64,000 nucleotides of DNA from Evernia prunastri (taxonomy: Eukaryota > Ascomycota > Lecanoromycetes > Lecanorales > Parmeliaceae), in assembly GCA_003184365.1 (NCBI GenBank), contig NKYR01000054.1, positions 130,482 through 194,481 of the forward strand. The letters run 5' to 3'. Position 1 is the stretch's first letter. Each line of letters begins with the position of its first letter. Positions 53,981 to 64,000 of the stretch are shown here, one piece after another. The notes below the pieces were generated by a model, which did not search any database, was not told where the DNA came from, and saw only the letters and a list, made by a program, of their open reading frames with translations. The position numbers and the translations under genes were made by a program.

Positions 53981-56900
53981 TGGCTGTGAGTTGAAGTATA
54001 TATATATCTATGCTGCATCAAGCTGAAGAAGTAAAGCAAGCTCTTGGTCTAGCCTCGTACAACATGCTGCAACCAAGTATATCTGACAGCTTCGTATGTT
54101 ATCATCGATTACTGGGCACCTCGTGGCTCACTATGTGCATGTTTTCGATATTTTCCTGTGCGTTTGCATCCTCGACATCTAGCAATCGGACATGAACCAG
54201 GTGGCTGTGTCCGGAGACTTCCTCTCTTGAAATCATATGAGAAAACATGCAGGGCAGCCGCGAATGGTATAATGCCCTCCATCTCGATATCGCGGAGCCG
54301 TCTCTTGATAACGCGTCCTACCCAGAAATCCCTAGGATTTTGAAGATGGTCCCCCTCGTGCTTTGCTATTGATCTTGCAAGCAAAAAAAGTACGACAATG
54401 TGCCCTCTTGCAGATGCGGATACTCTTCATCCCTGCTGATTGAATATGCATCCTCCGCCGAGGCTGTGTGACTGCTCTTGGCTACGTGGCCGGATGGGAA
54501 GATAACGCTTAAGTCAAATAAATTGATGCACTTGAGGGAGTAATGTCGCGGAGGCCTCATGGAGTTTTATTAAGAGGGACTGAATATCGGTCCAATTGTT
54601 GAATACTGAAGTTTCAAGCATGGCCGATTTGCAAGAAGACGGTGGTAATACCCAATATCTAAGCGTTGACCAAGGATTTGATCTGAGAATACCAGTATGA
54701 TCAGGATTTCTCGGAGCCAGAAAGCGCGCCCGATGCCGGAACTCGGAGATGCGATAGCTCTGCCTCTCCTGATCGAACGTCAAGACTCGAGCTTTGTCAA
54801 GAACAAATCATGTCTTCAGAGGCAGCAACTGTACCTCCCAATGCTAAGACAGCCTTGATGGACGCTTGGTATGATTCGCTTGGAAGACCAGCAAAGCTTG
54901 CTCTCGAAATAGAGAATGGAACCCTCCTCCATTCTGGGCAACCGTCGAATACAGGAAATGCGAATGCCGAGATCTATCAGATTGATGATGAAATTCAAAA
55001 GAATTCGAACTCAAGATGGAGCACCGTGAGCTTCCGAAAAGATGCCAGAAATTGCTCCGAAACCTGCCAACAGGGCAACAAACACAGGCATCCAAGCGTC
55101 TTCAATTCTATAAGACTGGTTCAGCGTTTTTCTCATTTGTTGAAGACAAGAAAATGAACCTATTCGAAATAAATTTTTTTCTTGGCGTCGACCTTTGCTA
55201 CGCCTTGGTTTTGACCCATACTTTGGATTCGCCCACCTCTCAAGCAACCTGCATGAGGGATGGTTTAATTTGGGCGCTCCGGAGGAGTCTACCACCACTG
55301 ATGCAGGGATCTTGGTCGTTTGATCTTGCGGAACCACCAAGGGTTCGGCCGTAGTACGAAGCGTAAGAACATATCTACTTAGGACACAGACACTGTTTTG
55401 AAGATGCTTAGAGTAAGCAAAGCAAAGCTTTGAGGGAAGGTACAGAACTATGTTCTAGGCTAGACTTAGGATCGTGCAAGGCGACGCCGTTGCCTTGCCC
55501 TCAATTGATCATGCACGCATCCCGTGAAACAATGTCCAGCTTAGCTGTGTCAACCTCTAATGCTTCGGCGTTGCATCCCTGTGCGCCCTCAAGAGCGTGT
55601 CCATAATCTCCTTCTGCTTCTCTACCGGGAACTGGTTTTGCACAAGAACACGAATCGACCGCTCTGTGACCTTGTCCGGGCCCACCGAAGAAATTATCAC
55701 AATGGTAGAGACGACGTTTTTCGTAATTTCCGTCAATCGTTTGGACGGAAACCGGTACGCGTACAGACTGATGTGCACCCGTTGGATTCCTATTAAACCA
55801 CCACAGGTGATGGTACCATACGGTTGTCAGCGGACTCTTCATTTTGTTGCAGCTGCTTGGACTGACTGGATCTCCCGCTTTGAAGTGTTGCCATTGAAGT
55901 TACCTAGGAGGAGTTCAAATTCGCCTTCGAGCACTTCTGCAATATCGTCTGATAGCTCCCGACGCAAATTGCTTGTAGCTTTTTTTTGATGGTATTGCCA
56001 ACGTTGCCTGTTCCAGACGAGACATCATCACAACGAACAAGATGGTCGCGAAATAAGATCTGCCCGACGGGAACTATCTTGGTGTCGACATTAGAACTAC
56101 TTATCGACTGTCAAAATCTGCATGGGCTTCAAATCGAGCAAGAAGCTGTGCGTACGTGACTTTTAGATAGAAGACTTCTTTTTGGTGTTCAGCGAGCTCC
56201 ATCATTGCATCGAGCGAATCGCTGGCTAGTTTTCCTTTTTCATCTTGAGTTTCGAAGTTCTTGATCGCGTCGTGGACCTCAGAGCCCATACTTTCGGCTC
56301 GTTTCACGCGTTTCAGAGATTTTCAGAAGGTGATATAGCAATTTCAAGTCAAAGCAGAAAGTTCTCTTTACAGGAACCCAGAAGATGTAAGTCCCCGAAT
56401 TTGCATGTCGAGCCAGCGGGACTTGAAGGGGGTATTTATGTGTTCAACAGCCACGTTACGCATGAAGACGGGCGCAGTCATAACGGTCTATATCTGATTT
56501 CAGACTTGGCAGATGCTTTAAAATCTGGCTAGTCGAATTCCCTTGATGCGGACATTGGTATGGATCCCATCAAGTCTAGAACGCTGGCTTATCAAAGACC
56601 ATCGTTACGGAGCCAAGCGTGACGAATTCAATCAGTCCTCGGCTTCAAGTACTTAGCTCGTTTACTAGGATCTTGATATAGAACCTGTAGTGGGCTTGCC
56701 ATGATGCGCAGACCTTCGTACAACAAGCCCACTTAGACCGCTCAATGTAACGACATGGATTTGGTACTAATGCCAAGCGCCCGATGTGTAAAGTGGCTGC
56801 TGACCATAACCATTGGAGCTTATCTTCTCGCCTCATAACAGCCTGAGCAATGGTCCTGGGTGTCGCCACCGGCCGGAGACTTGCAGACCCACAGATCGAG

Positions 56901-58172
56901 TACAAGACTAAGTTGAGTCTAGATCCTAAAGCGATTGCACACAGGTATGTTACTCTATTCTGGTTCGTGGCCAGCTGAATAGGAGGTTTGTCCCGTGGCC
57001 GGCGGACATGGCTGGCCGAGGAAATTGGGAGCCGAAAACGGAAGCCAGGACTAGCTACTCCTAGCTGCAAGCAAAACCGCTTTTGGAGGCCGTTCAAAAA
57101 TCTCACACATCAAGGTAGCGAGGAATCTCGCCGGCAGGTGCCTCAGATAAACATTCACACTAGAAGAAACGGTGAGGTGATTGGTCGGTGGGGACCTGAG
57201 CTCACGTAGAGGACCAAACTGACGCCATTTCCAAAGACCTTGCACAACGACGTTACCTTGGATAGCATGGACACTTTTCGGAATATCTGAAAGGATGTTG
57301 GATGGAAGGGGAGACCGTAACTGTATCCCAAGTCGCTCTTCGGTTGCACGTCACGCTAGCACTTGATTCGAAATGGCCTCAGGGAAGGTTGCGACAACGA
57401 GCATTCGCAATATTCGCGCCTACCAATGCCATGCCTAGCTTTTATTATGTTTTCAAGCGGTAGACCATGTGGACTTCCGTCGCAATGCGAGTCAAAAAGT
57501 AGTCGTCGTCGATCTCAAAATCCTCATCACCATCCTTCGGCTTCCAACTTTCCCCAGTCTTCGCCAGCACCTGCACGGCTCTACACCCTTTCATCTCCCT
57601 CTCCTGGGATACGATACCTACTATACGCTAAGATGGGGATGCGCTCAGGTCCCGTGGTATGCTGCTGGTATACAGACGGTTCATCTTCAAGGAGCACACA
57701 GCTAGAACCTGCTTCATCTCTGGCGAAACATTCCTAATCGCTAGGGTTGGCGTGCCTCGCGGCTGAGCGAGGCTCGTCGGCGCGTCGGTAGCGCCCTATG
57801 GCGAAACTGACCCCGCAGATTTGGCAAATAATCTCGAAATGGCCCATTCTGCGCTCGTTAGTGAATAAATATACGAGGACCTCTAGATAACAAGAAGTTG
57901 CAAAGTAGCAGTACTGTAAGGTTACTATATTAGCGTGGTAATTTACTCACAACGATTCCTTGGCATCTAAAAATGAAAAGCGCCAAGCGCGGATACGACG
58001 TCGACCTTCCCCCAAGGGTAAAGTATATTTGCAACTGGGCACTTGGACATAGCCAGTCAAGATTCTGAGCGGCAGTGAGCCGCAACTACACGGAGCTTCT
58101 GCAGCATGTGACGAGAATCGTGGTCAAGATAAAACGACAACACTCCTAAACATCAGAGCTCTCTCTGCTCTT
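53981..58172. other. 4.2-kb gene-poor stretch, only fragments
   Basis: I find no intact gene. Minus-strand frames of 68-113 residues at 54109-54384, 55011-55340, 55501-55842 and 56101-56307 (the last is a short acidic helical peptide ending FEAHADFDSR) are not joined by good splice sites. Plus-strand frames at 54810 and 57363 are equally unsupported. The stretch could be an old gene or repeat worn down past recognition. Confidence 0.4.
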
Positions 58173-60074
58173 TTGACTCCGTCCAATGAATGCTCGATGA
58201 GACCTCGTTCGTCTTTCGCGATCCGCACCTATGGCAGATCAAACCTCAGGAGGACCATGAGAAGACCACAAGCGGTCACGATTCTTGTTCTTTGCGTTTT
58301 CGTGGGGACGACGCTCTATCTACTAGGCACATCGAGACCTTCAGCCCCTATTGACATTACGCCCTCCGAGCTCACGACGACGCTACCTCCTTCGACCGAT
58401 GCCTCTCATCCCATACGGCAGCTCATAACAAGATCTGAGGACGAATTCAATGAGGTCATAAACAGGCAGTCGGATACCATAGAGAAGGCTGTCGCAGAGT
58501 ATCGACGGAGATACAGAATACATCCGCCTCCGAACTTTGACAAGTGGTACGAATTCGCAAAAGCTAGGAATGTGGCATTGATCGACGAATACGACACTAT
58601 CTACAATGCTTTGTTGCCGTTCTGGGCTCTACAACCATCTATCATCCGGGGTAGGGCACGTGAGGCGCTCGGTTTTGACAATGCGCTCCTGGGTGTAATT
58701 ATACGGGATGGAAAAGTCATTAGTGCTGCAGGCGGGTCGGAATGGCAGCAAAAGTCAACGGTGGGGATGGTGAAGGATTTCGTCCAATATCTGCCGGACA
58801 TGGATCTACCATTCAACGTCCACGATGAACCTCGAGTGGTTGTGCCGCATGACGATCTGAGCAGGCTAGTAGCTACGGCAAAAGACATCGCAATACCCGC
58901 TGCCTTTCAGAATACAGCGCCGAAGAACTCATGGTCGCCTCGAGCTGCCGATATGGATGATGGCACGAGGCCAAACGAGGTCAAGTTCACAAGATTCAAT
59001 GTGTTTGCGCATCAACCCACCTGGACGAATTCTCGGATGTCATGCTCGCCTGAGAGCCCGGCTCGCGCTCTTGATGAGAGCATTCAAGATGAGAGCAGTG
59101 CTTTCGCCTTTTCCCAACTCGGCTTCATCTTCAACAAGACTGCGTTCTCGGACATCTGCTTGTCACCTTCCCTAAAAGAGCGCCACGGTTTCTTCAACCG
59201 TCCGAACGCTTTCAACATTGTCCACGACCTGTTTCCAGTCTTTTCTCAAAGCAAAATCAGTAGCTTCCAGGATATCTTGTATCCCTCACCCTGGTATTGG
59301 TCCAATAAAGTGGCCTACGACCAAAGCGACGATTATCCCTGGGATAACAAGAAAGACAAGCTTTACTGGCGTGGCTCTACAACTGGTGGCTTTTCCAGGA
59401 ATGGAGGTTGGAGACGTCAGCATCGGCAATTATTCGTCGAAAAGATCAACGCGTTAGATAATACCATGGTCCTGGAGAATCAGAGTCCCGAGCCCGGTTC
59501 GTTCGTCGAATGGAAACTCAAAGAGAGACCGAGAACGGATTTCAAAAACCTCATGGACGTCCATTTCGCCCACGTCGGCCAATGCGATCCAGGAGATTGC
59601 GATGCACAGAAAGAGTTCTTCGACATTGCCAAGCCGGATAAGCAGCACGATGCCTGGCAATACAAATACCTCCTCGATATAGACGGCAATGCCTTCAGCG
59701 GGCGCTTCTATGCATTTTTGAAGAGCATGAGCCTAGTATATAAAATGGCGGTTTTCCGGGAATGGCATGAGGAATGGCTACGGCCATGGGTTCATTACAT
59801 ACCGCTAGGCTTGAAGGGCGATGAGTATGTAGAGAGTGTGCGGTACTTTAATAGTGAGCCAGATGGGAAGATACAGGCGCCCAAGTTGGCCATCCAAGGG
59901 AGGGAATGGGCTGGGAAGGTATTGCGAAATGAGGATTTCGAGGTGTGGTTTTTCAGGCTGTTGATAGAGTGAGTCTCCTGAATCTTCAATCTTCAGAACT
60001 CTGCTGACTCTAATTGCAGGTACGGCCGATTGGTGGATGATGACCGGCAGAACATAGGCTATGGCAATATCTAA
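58173..60074 (+). CDS. GT90 (CAP10-type) glycosyltransferase
   Basis: Two exons (58173-59968, 60020-60074) give 616 residues; the second exon encodes only the last 18 (YGRLVDDDRQNIGYGNI). It is a type II membrane protein: basic N-terminus, one membrane segment (AVTILVLCVFVGTTLYLL, about residues 34-51), then a Golgi-lumenal domain. GT90 features are WYEFAKARN, YPSPWYWSNKV, KLYWRGSTTGG, the region ending HVGQCDPGDCD, YKYLLDIDGNAFSGRFYAFLKSMSLVYKM and WVHYIPLGL. The family includes cryptococcal CAP10 and Cxt1 xylosyltransferases and animal POGLUT. Fungal members are thought to add xylose or a related sugar to surface glycans. An alternative start is at 58197. Confidence 0.94.
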
Positions 60075-61990
60075 ACGTATAATTATACATATAATACAAG
60101 CATTCAGCAAAATCCAATAATTCTCATAAATGCTGAGGCAAAGGAGGAGCACCTGCAAATATGCATCAAGCATCTAATCTTTCTTGTTTTCTTCTCACCT
60201 CGTCCTGTTCACTCCTATGAATATCGCAGGATGTCAGATGGCCAAACCCCCCTCTCATTTTCTAATGTACCCCGAGATTCCAACCCTGGGACCGCAGTGC
60301 GGATAGCTGGGACTTCTTTCTACATGCGTAAGGGTACACCACCGCATTGTTCCTAAGCGATGAAACGGGGGAATCAGCTTGTGGTTCTAGACCACGAAGG
60401 CTGCTTAGTCTCTGGCCCATCCAACTGCGGCAGTCGTCGTGGAGTCCTACCCTTCGACGCAAACATTCCTCTGAAGGGGTACCATACAGCATCTTCGCTA
60501 TCGATACCGCGGACGAGCTCACGGATTTGGCTGATGATATCGTAGGGCTCGAGACTCGCGCTGTAGCAAACCATGGCATCGGCTGCGACAGTACTCGCAA
60601 CGGCACGGAAACCATGACCGTCACCGGCGGCACGACGGTAACCCAACCGCAAAGATGCTCTCAACGATCTCCCAAATTGTCTTGACTCCATCATTATCTA
60701 AGCAACAGTGCAAGCTGGGACCGACTTGATGTATTGTATTCCCTGTCGGGCTCTTGCATGATTGGATACTATAATCCATCTCCGCAGCTTTCACCACTGG
60801 AATGGGTGGATCGGTCTCGGCTCCTTCGACATGTTCTAGAGGCTACGTTGAAGTCAAACTTTGGCTCTTCTAGCGCAGAAACCCTCTACATTCTCAGAGC
60901 GTCATCTTGTCAAACAGGAGCCCTCGTCGTAGGCCAACCGTGCACTGAGCAACTTGCTCCTGTTGAGTTGCCCCGCGCCCTCAGACTCCTGACGGAGGAC
61001 TACGTCAAGATGCCTGACAAGCTTCGTGGCGTTATTGTCGGTTCTCAGCCAGAGCCCGCCATCCTGAATAGGATGAAACGTGTCTTCCTTGAACTCCGAG
61101 AGGTTGCGCTCCAAGACATCGTTGTGAAAGGCTTGTAGGGAGTTGAAAAGATCCCCGAGATGAAAGTCTTGACCGATAATAATTACATCGACGGAGTCGC
61201 TGAAGTAGGTGTGAAAGATGCTGGGAATGCTACGGTGGGCGAACATTTCCGCAATTTTTGACAAAGGTCCTCATATTCTGCAAACCGAGACCGAGGGAAG
61301 AATATCTATATATGCCTATGTCGAAGCCTCGACGTTCCCAGCCGCTTCCCTTTGTTCTCGCTCCTTACCTCGCCCCGTGCTCGAACTCGACATTTTGCGT
61401 CTGCAGCTGCTACGTGCTCCACCATGTAACCAGTTCGCAGCGCTTTGTTGGAGCCTACGTTGCATCTCCGCCTGGACAGTGGTTGTCAGAACTTGGAAGC
61501 CAATGATGAAACGCTTTGATTGCAGATCGACTCATCTCATCCACCTGCGCTCCCAAAGGCCCGTAATCCGCGCGCTTCCCAACTCCCTTGATGACTCGAA
61601 TGGGGACAATAATCTACCTTCATTTTGAAAATCACTCCAAAATGGGCGACACGTGCAAAGGAAACCCTATGTCTCAGCAGCAGCTTCGGATCTGATGACA
61701 TTAGAAAATCTCTTGTAGTGCAGCAAAAAGAAACATCCAATCGGGAATCAGGAACCAGGCCATATTTGATTAATATGGCCGTCTTGATTCATGCAGTCCC
61801 GGCATGAACCAAGATAGACAGCCTCTTCCTCTGAACTCAGTGTCAATGTTCTCATTCGACATCGCGGGCGACCTGAGCTGCGTCCAACATTATCGAGAGT
61901 GGGGGGCTGGAGTATGACATACAGCATGCAGGAAGCTTGTGAACCCGTATCAGCCAGAGGTAAAGATGACAAAAAGGTTACGAAAAAGCA
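60075..61990. other. Intergenic, no secure gene
   Basis: Overlapping frames exist on both strands: 60734-61138 plus, and 60902-61264 minus. The minus one contains FAHRSIPSIFHTYFSDSVDVIIIGQDF. Neither has a recognisable domain or good splice context, and I cannot tell which, if any, is real. Confidence 0.35.
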
Positions 61991-62969
61991 TTAATCGTAA
62001 AGGCTCTCATCATCGCTACTGTAAATGCGGTCAATCATTACCAAGTCTGTCGTCTGACCGAGTAGCAGCTGCGGATTGGCCAGAGATAACACATGTGCTA
62101 GCCCTTCATGAGGACCTAAGAAGGAGATAAAAAATTCAGCACTGTCACCTTTACAGATCGTATCAAGGGCCACCAAGACCCGTGTGGACTTCTCGGTCTT
62201 CAACAAGGCAGACGAGATACCATCTTGAAGGTCTGTGCGACCGGAGCAATAGTCGATGACTGCATCGCCCTTGGCAGGATCCAGTAGCGAAGACACGTAA
62301 TTACTGCCTGCGCCAGCCACAGCAACAATCGGGTGAAGGTTAGATGCTACGGCTAACTTGATCGCAAAGGCGCCAACGGCAAAGGAGCCTCCATACACCA
62401 GGAAAGAGGCGGGCTTATGTACAGTAGCAGGAGCCTATAGCTGTGATAATCGGAGAGTCCTATATAAAGCCAACGATGCAGTCAGAGCGGCCAGGGTGAT
62501 GCTTGCAGTCTCAAGGCACTAGTATCAGTACGGCAATGGGGCAGTCGGAATTTGGAGTCGGAGCTGGCATGTAGCTGCGTACCTTCAAAGCTGACAGATG
62601 AAGGTAAGTGGGCGGTGGTGAATGCCAATGCAACAGCATACTCTGCATAGCTTCCGTGGGGTGCTTGGATCTCGTGTAAGGCAAATACTCGATCACCAAC
62701 CTGATTTGTTTGCCCCGTTGAGACATCGTCCCACCCTCGGCGGTCAGAACCTTGAAGCCCGTGACGCCCTGGCCCACTTCACGTATAGTTTCGGCGATGT
62801 CGTCGTCCATGTTGATAGGAAGCTCTGGTATCCACCATGTCTTCCAGTTTTTAGGGTTAGTACCGGACACCTCGACTTTAATTACCTTTTTGCCAGCATC
62901 AGCTGTTGGAATTGGCGAATCGATAATCTCTGTCCTGATACTTTTGTATACTAGAACTTCTTCCATCAT
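61991..62969 (-). pseudogene. Medium-chain (zinc-type/enoyl reductase-like) oxidoreductase, interrupted
   Basis: Exon 1 (62969-62751) reads MMEEVLVYKSIRTEIIDSP to DDDIAETIREVGQGVTGFK. A 50-base intron leads to exon 2 (62700-62583), KVGDRVFALHEIQAPHGSYAEYAVALAFTTAHLPSSVSFE. Both are typical GroES-like parts of medium-chain reductases. The nucleotide-binding part follows (TASITLAALTASLALYRTLRLSQL, then FLVYGGSFAVGAFAIKLAVASNL), but a TAG at 62435-62437 interrupts it where relatives often have Trp. A good acceptor in phase with exon 2 is not visible. The frame ends at 61991, shorter than normal, lacking the usual C-terminal segment. It lies 229 bases from a divergent short-chain dehydrogenase gene. 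A functional gene with unusual splicing cannot be excluded. Confidence 0.65.
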
Positions 62970-63198
62970 GCCTGAGCGTACTTGATTTCGGACTTTGACT
63001 CGGCTATGTATCGAGATGCGGGTTGACGCGCGGCAACGCCCCACTTGTAGTTACTCAGATTGGGGGGAAATTGCCTCTCTTGGACTAGAAAGGTGTCATG
63101 TTTCTGGTCACGTGGTGTAATAAGAACGTTGACCAGTTCACACCAGCACAAACTAACCTACCAACTTCACCAAACACTACCTAAGAAAATTATTCACG

Positions 63199-64000
63199 AT
63201 GACTTCAGTGCCTGGCTTTGGAGAGAACACAGACAATCATGAGGTTGTCTCGACTTTCGCTCACTCAGTGAAAGACAAAACCTGTACGTCCAGCCTACAT
63301 CAATGCCGCTGTGGGGGAAAGTCCTGATCCCAATCACCATCTCTACTAAACATGAGTCTTTCCTCTAGTCCTAATCACCGGGGTTGGCCCAAATGGCCGT
63401 GGCGCAGAACTCACGCGAAGGCTAGCAACTCAAAGTCCGGCTCTTTTGATCCTCACTGGCCGTACGCTCAATAGAGTCGATGCCATAAAAAAGGAAATCG
63501 TTGAACGTTATCCTCATGTCTCAGTCCAAACCCTGAAGCTGGATCTTTCATCCTTCCATTCGATCAGGGAAGCTGTCAAGCAATTGTCTTCACAGCAGCA
63601 ACTACATATCGATGTCTTGATCGCCAATGCTGGAATTATGAATATTCCAGATCGACAACTCAGCTCGGACGGCTACGAAATGCACCTTGCTACCAATTAT
63701 CTTGGCCCTTTTCTCTTCACCCTCGGCCTTCTAGAACACTCGGTGTTTGCTAAGAAGGGACGTATCGTAAACGTTGGGAGCAATGGCTATGTCTTCTCTC
63801 CGTTTCGTTTCGCAGACTACAACTTCGAGGGAAAACCGCTCCCAGATGATGAGAAACCACCGAAGAAATTGTGTGATCAATACGGCCTACCCTGGTCGCT
63901 GGAGTATACGCCGACAATTGCCTACGGCCAAAGCAAGACAGCGCTAATGCTTTGGACTCTACATCTGGCAAAGCGCTTTGCTCACAAAGGCATTTCTGCC
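63199..64000 (+). CDS. Short-chain dehydrogenase/reductase, 3' end outside window
   Basis: Exon 1 is 63199-63283 and exon 2 starts at 63369 after an 85-base intron; the gene continues past 64000. The Rossmann nucleotide site is VLITGVGPNGRGAEL, written FLITGVGPNGRGAELTRRL after splicing. A downstream LDLSSFHSI supplies the conserved Asp. NAGIMN is the central beta-strand motif, GRIVNVGSNG carries the catalytic Ser, and YGQSK is the YxxxK active site. The layout is that of WW-domain oxidoreductase/retinol dehydrogenase-like fungal SDRs using NADP(H). The N-terminal 28 residues (MTSVPGFGENTDNHEVV) are an added leader common in this subgroup. Substrate unknown. Confidence 0.9.

Noticed and set aside
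57640..57720. YTDGSSSRSTQ peptide resembling an RNase H motif of retroelements
   Set aside because: Only a few residues match and the surrounding frame has none of the other RNase H motifs.
60734..61264. Overlapping plus- and minus-strand frames of about 120-135 codons
   Set aside because: Neither strand has recognisable domains or splice signals, so no choice can be supported.
1..64000. CRISPR arrays, bacterial operons, ribosome binding sites
   Set aside because: Split genes and gene families show the DNA is fungal nuclear; none of the repeats has spacer structure.

Overview
The window is nuclear DNA of a filamentous ascomycete (Pezizomycotina). Genes lie on both strands, most introns are 50-60 bases with GTRNGT donors and CTRAC-type branch sites, and the gene families are typical of filamentous fungi (PXA protein, GT90, TRI101-like acyltransferase, polyprenol reductase, glycogenin, SET protein). 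I cannot name the species; Leotiomycetes or a related class is a guess.

Layout. 1-8004: a CENP-B-type DNA-binding protein with a long leader, facing a PXA-domain membrane-trafficking protein that has an unusually long intron. About 8-25 kb: a repeat-rich island unlike its flanks. It holds a Ulp1-like (C48) cysteine peptidase gene, a decayed second copy of that fold, a tandem array of promoter-like repeats, a broken UPF1/ZNFX1-like SF1 helicase gene, relics of a Ty3/gypsy integrase and of a tyrosine recombinase, a coiled-coil protein sharing a domain with the helicase, and tandem repeats. 25.2-29.5 kb: a large secreted subtilisin-fold protein whose catalytic positions are all replaced. 30-42 kb: housekeeping genes, namely ribosomal protein uS3, PP2A scaffold subunit, PheRS beta, glycogenin and an F-box/LRR protein ending in a CaaX box. 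44-54 kb: an unknown fungal protein, a SET-domain protein, an ALKBH6-like oxygenase, polyprenol reductase and a TRI101-like acyltransferase. 54-58 kb: gene-poor. 58-64 kb: a GT90 glycosyltransferase, a broken medium-chain reductase gene and a divergent short-chain dehydrogenase that leaves the window.

How the parts may work together. The housekeeping genes do not form a pathway; glycogenin starts glycogen synthesis, and polyprenol reductase (dolichol synthesis) and GT90 belong to glycan biology. The island is the most unusual part. The helicase and the coiled-coil protein share an insert domain of about 80 residues, each has an elaborate upstream region with palindromes, and both contain internal tandem duplications. 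This suggests a lineage-specific, repeat-remodelled pair. It is an inference, not a demonstrated system.
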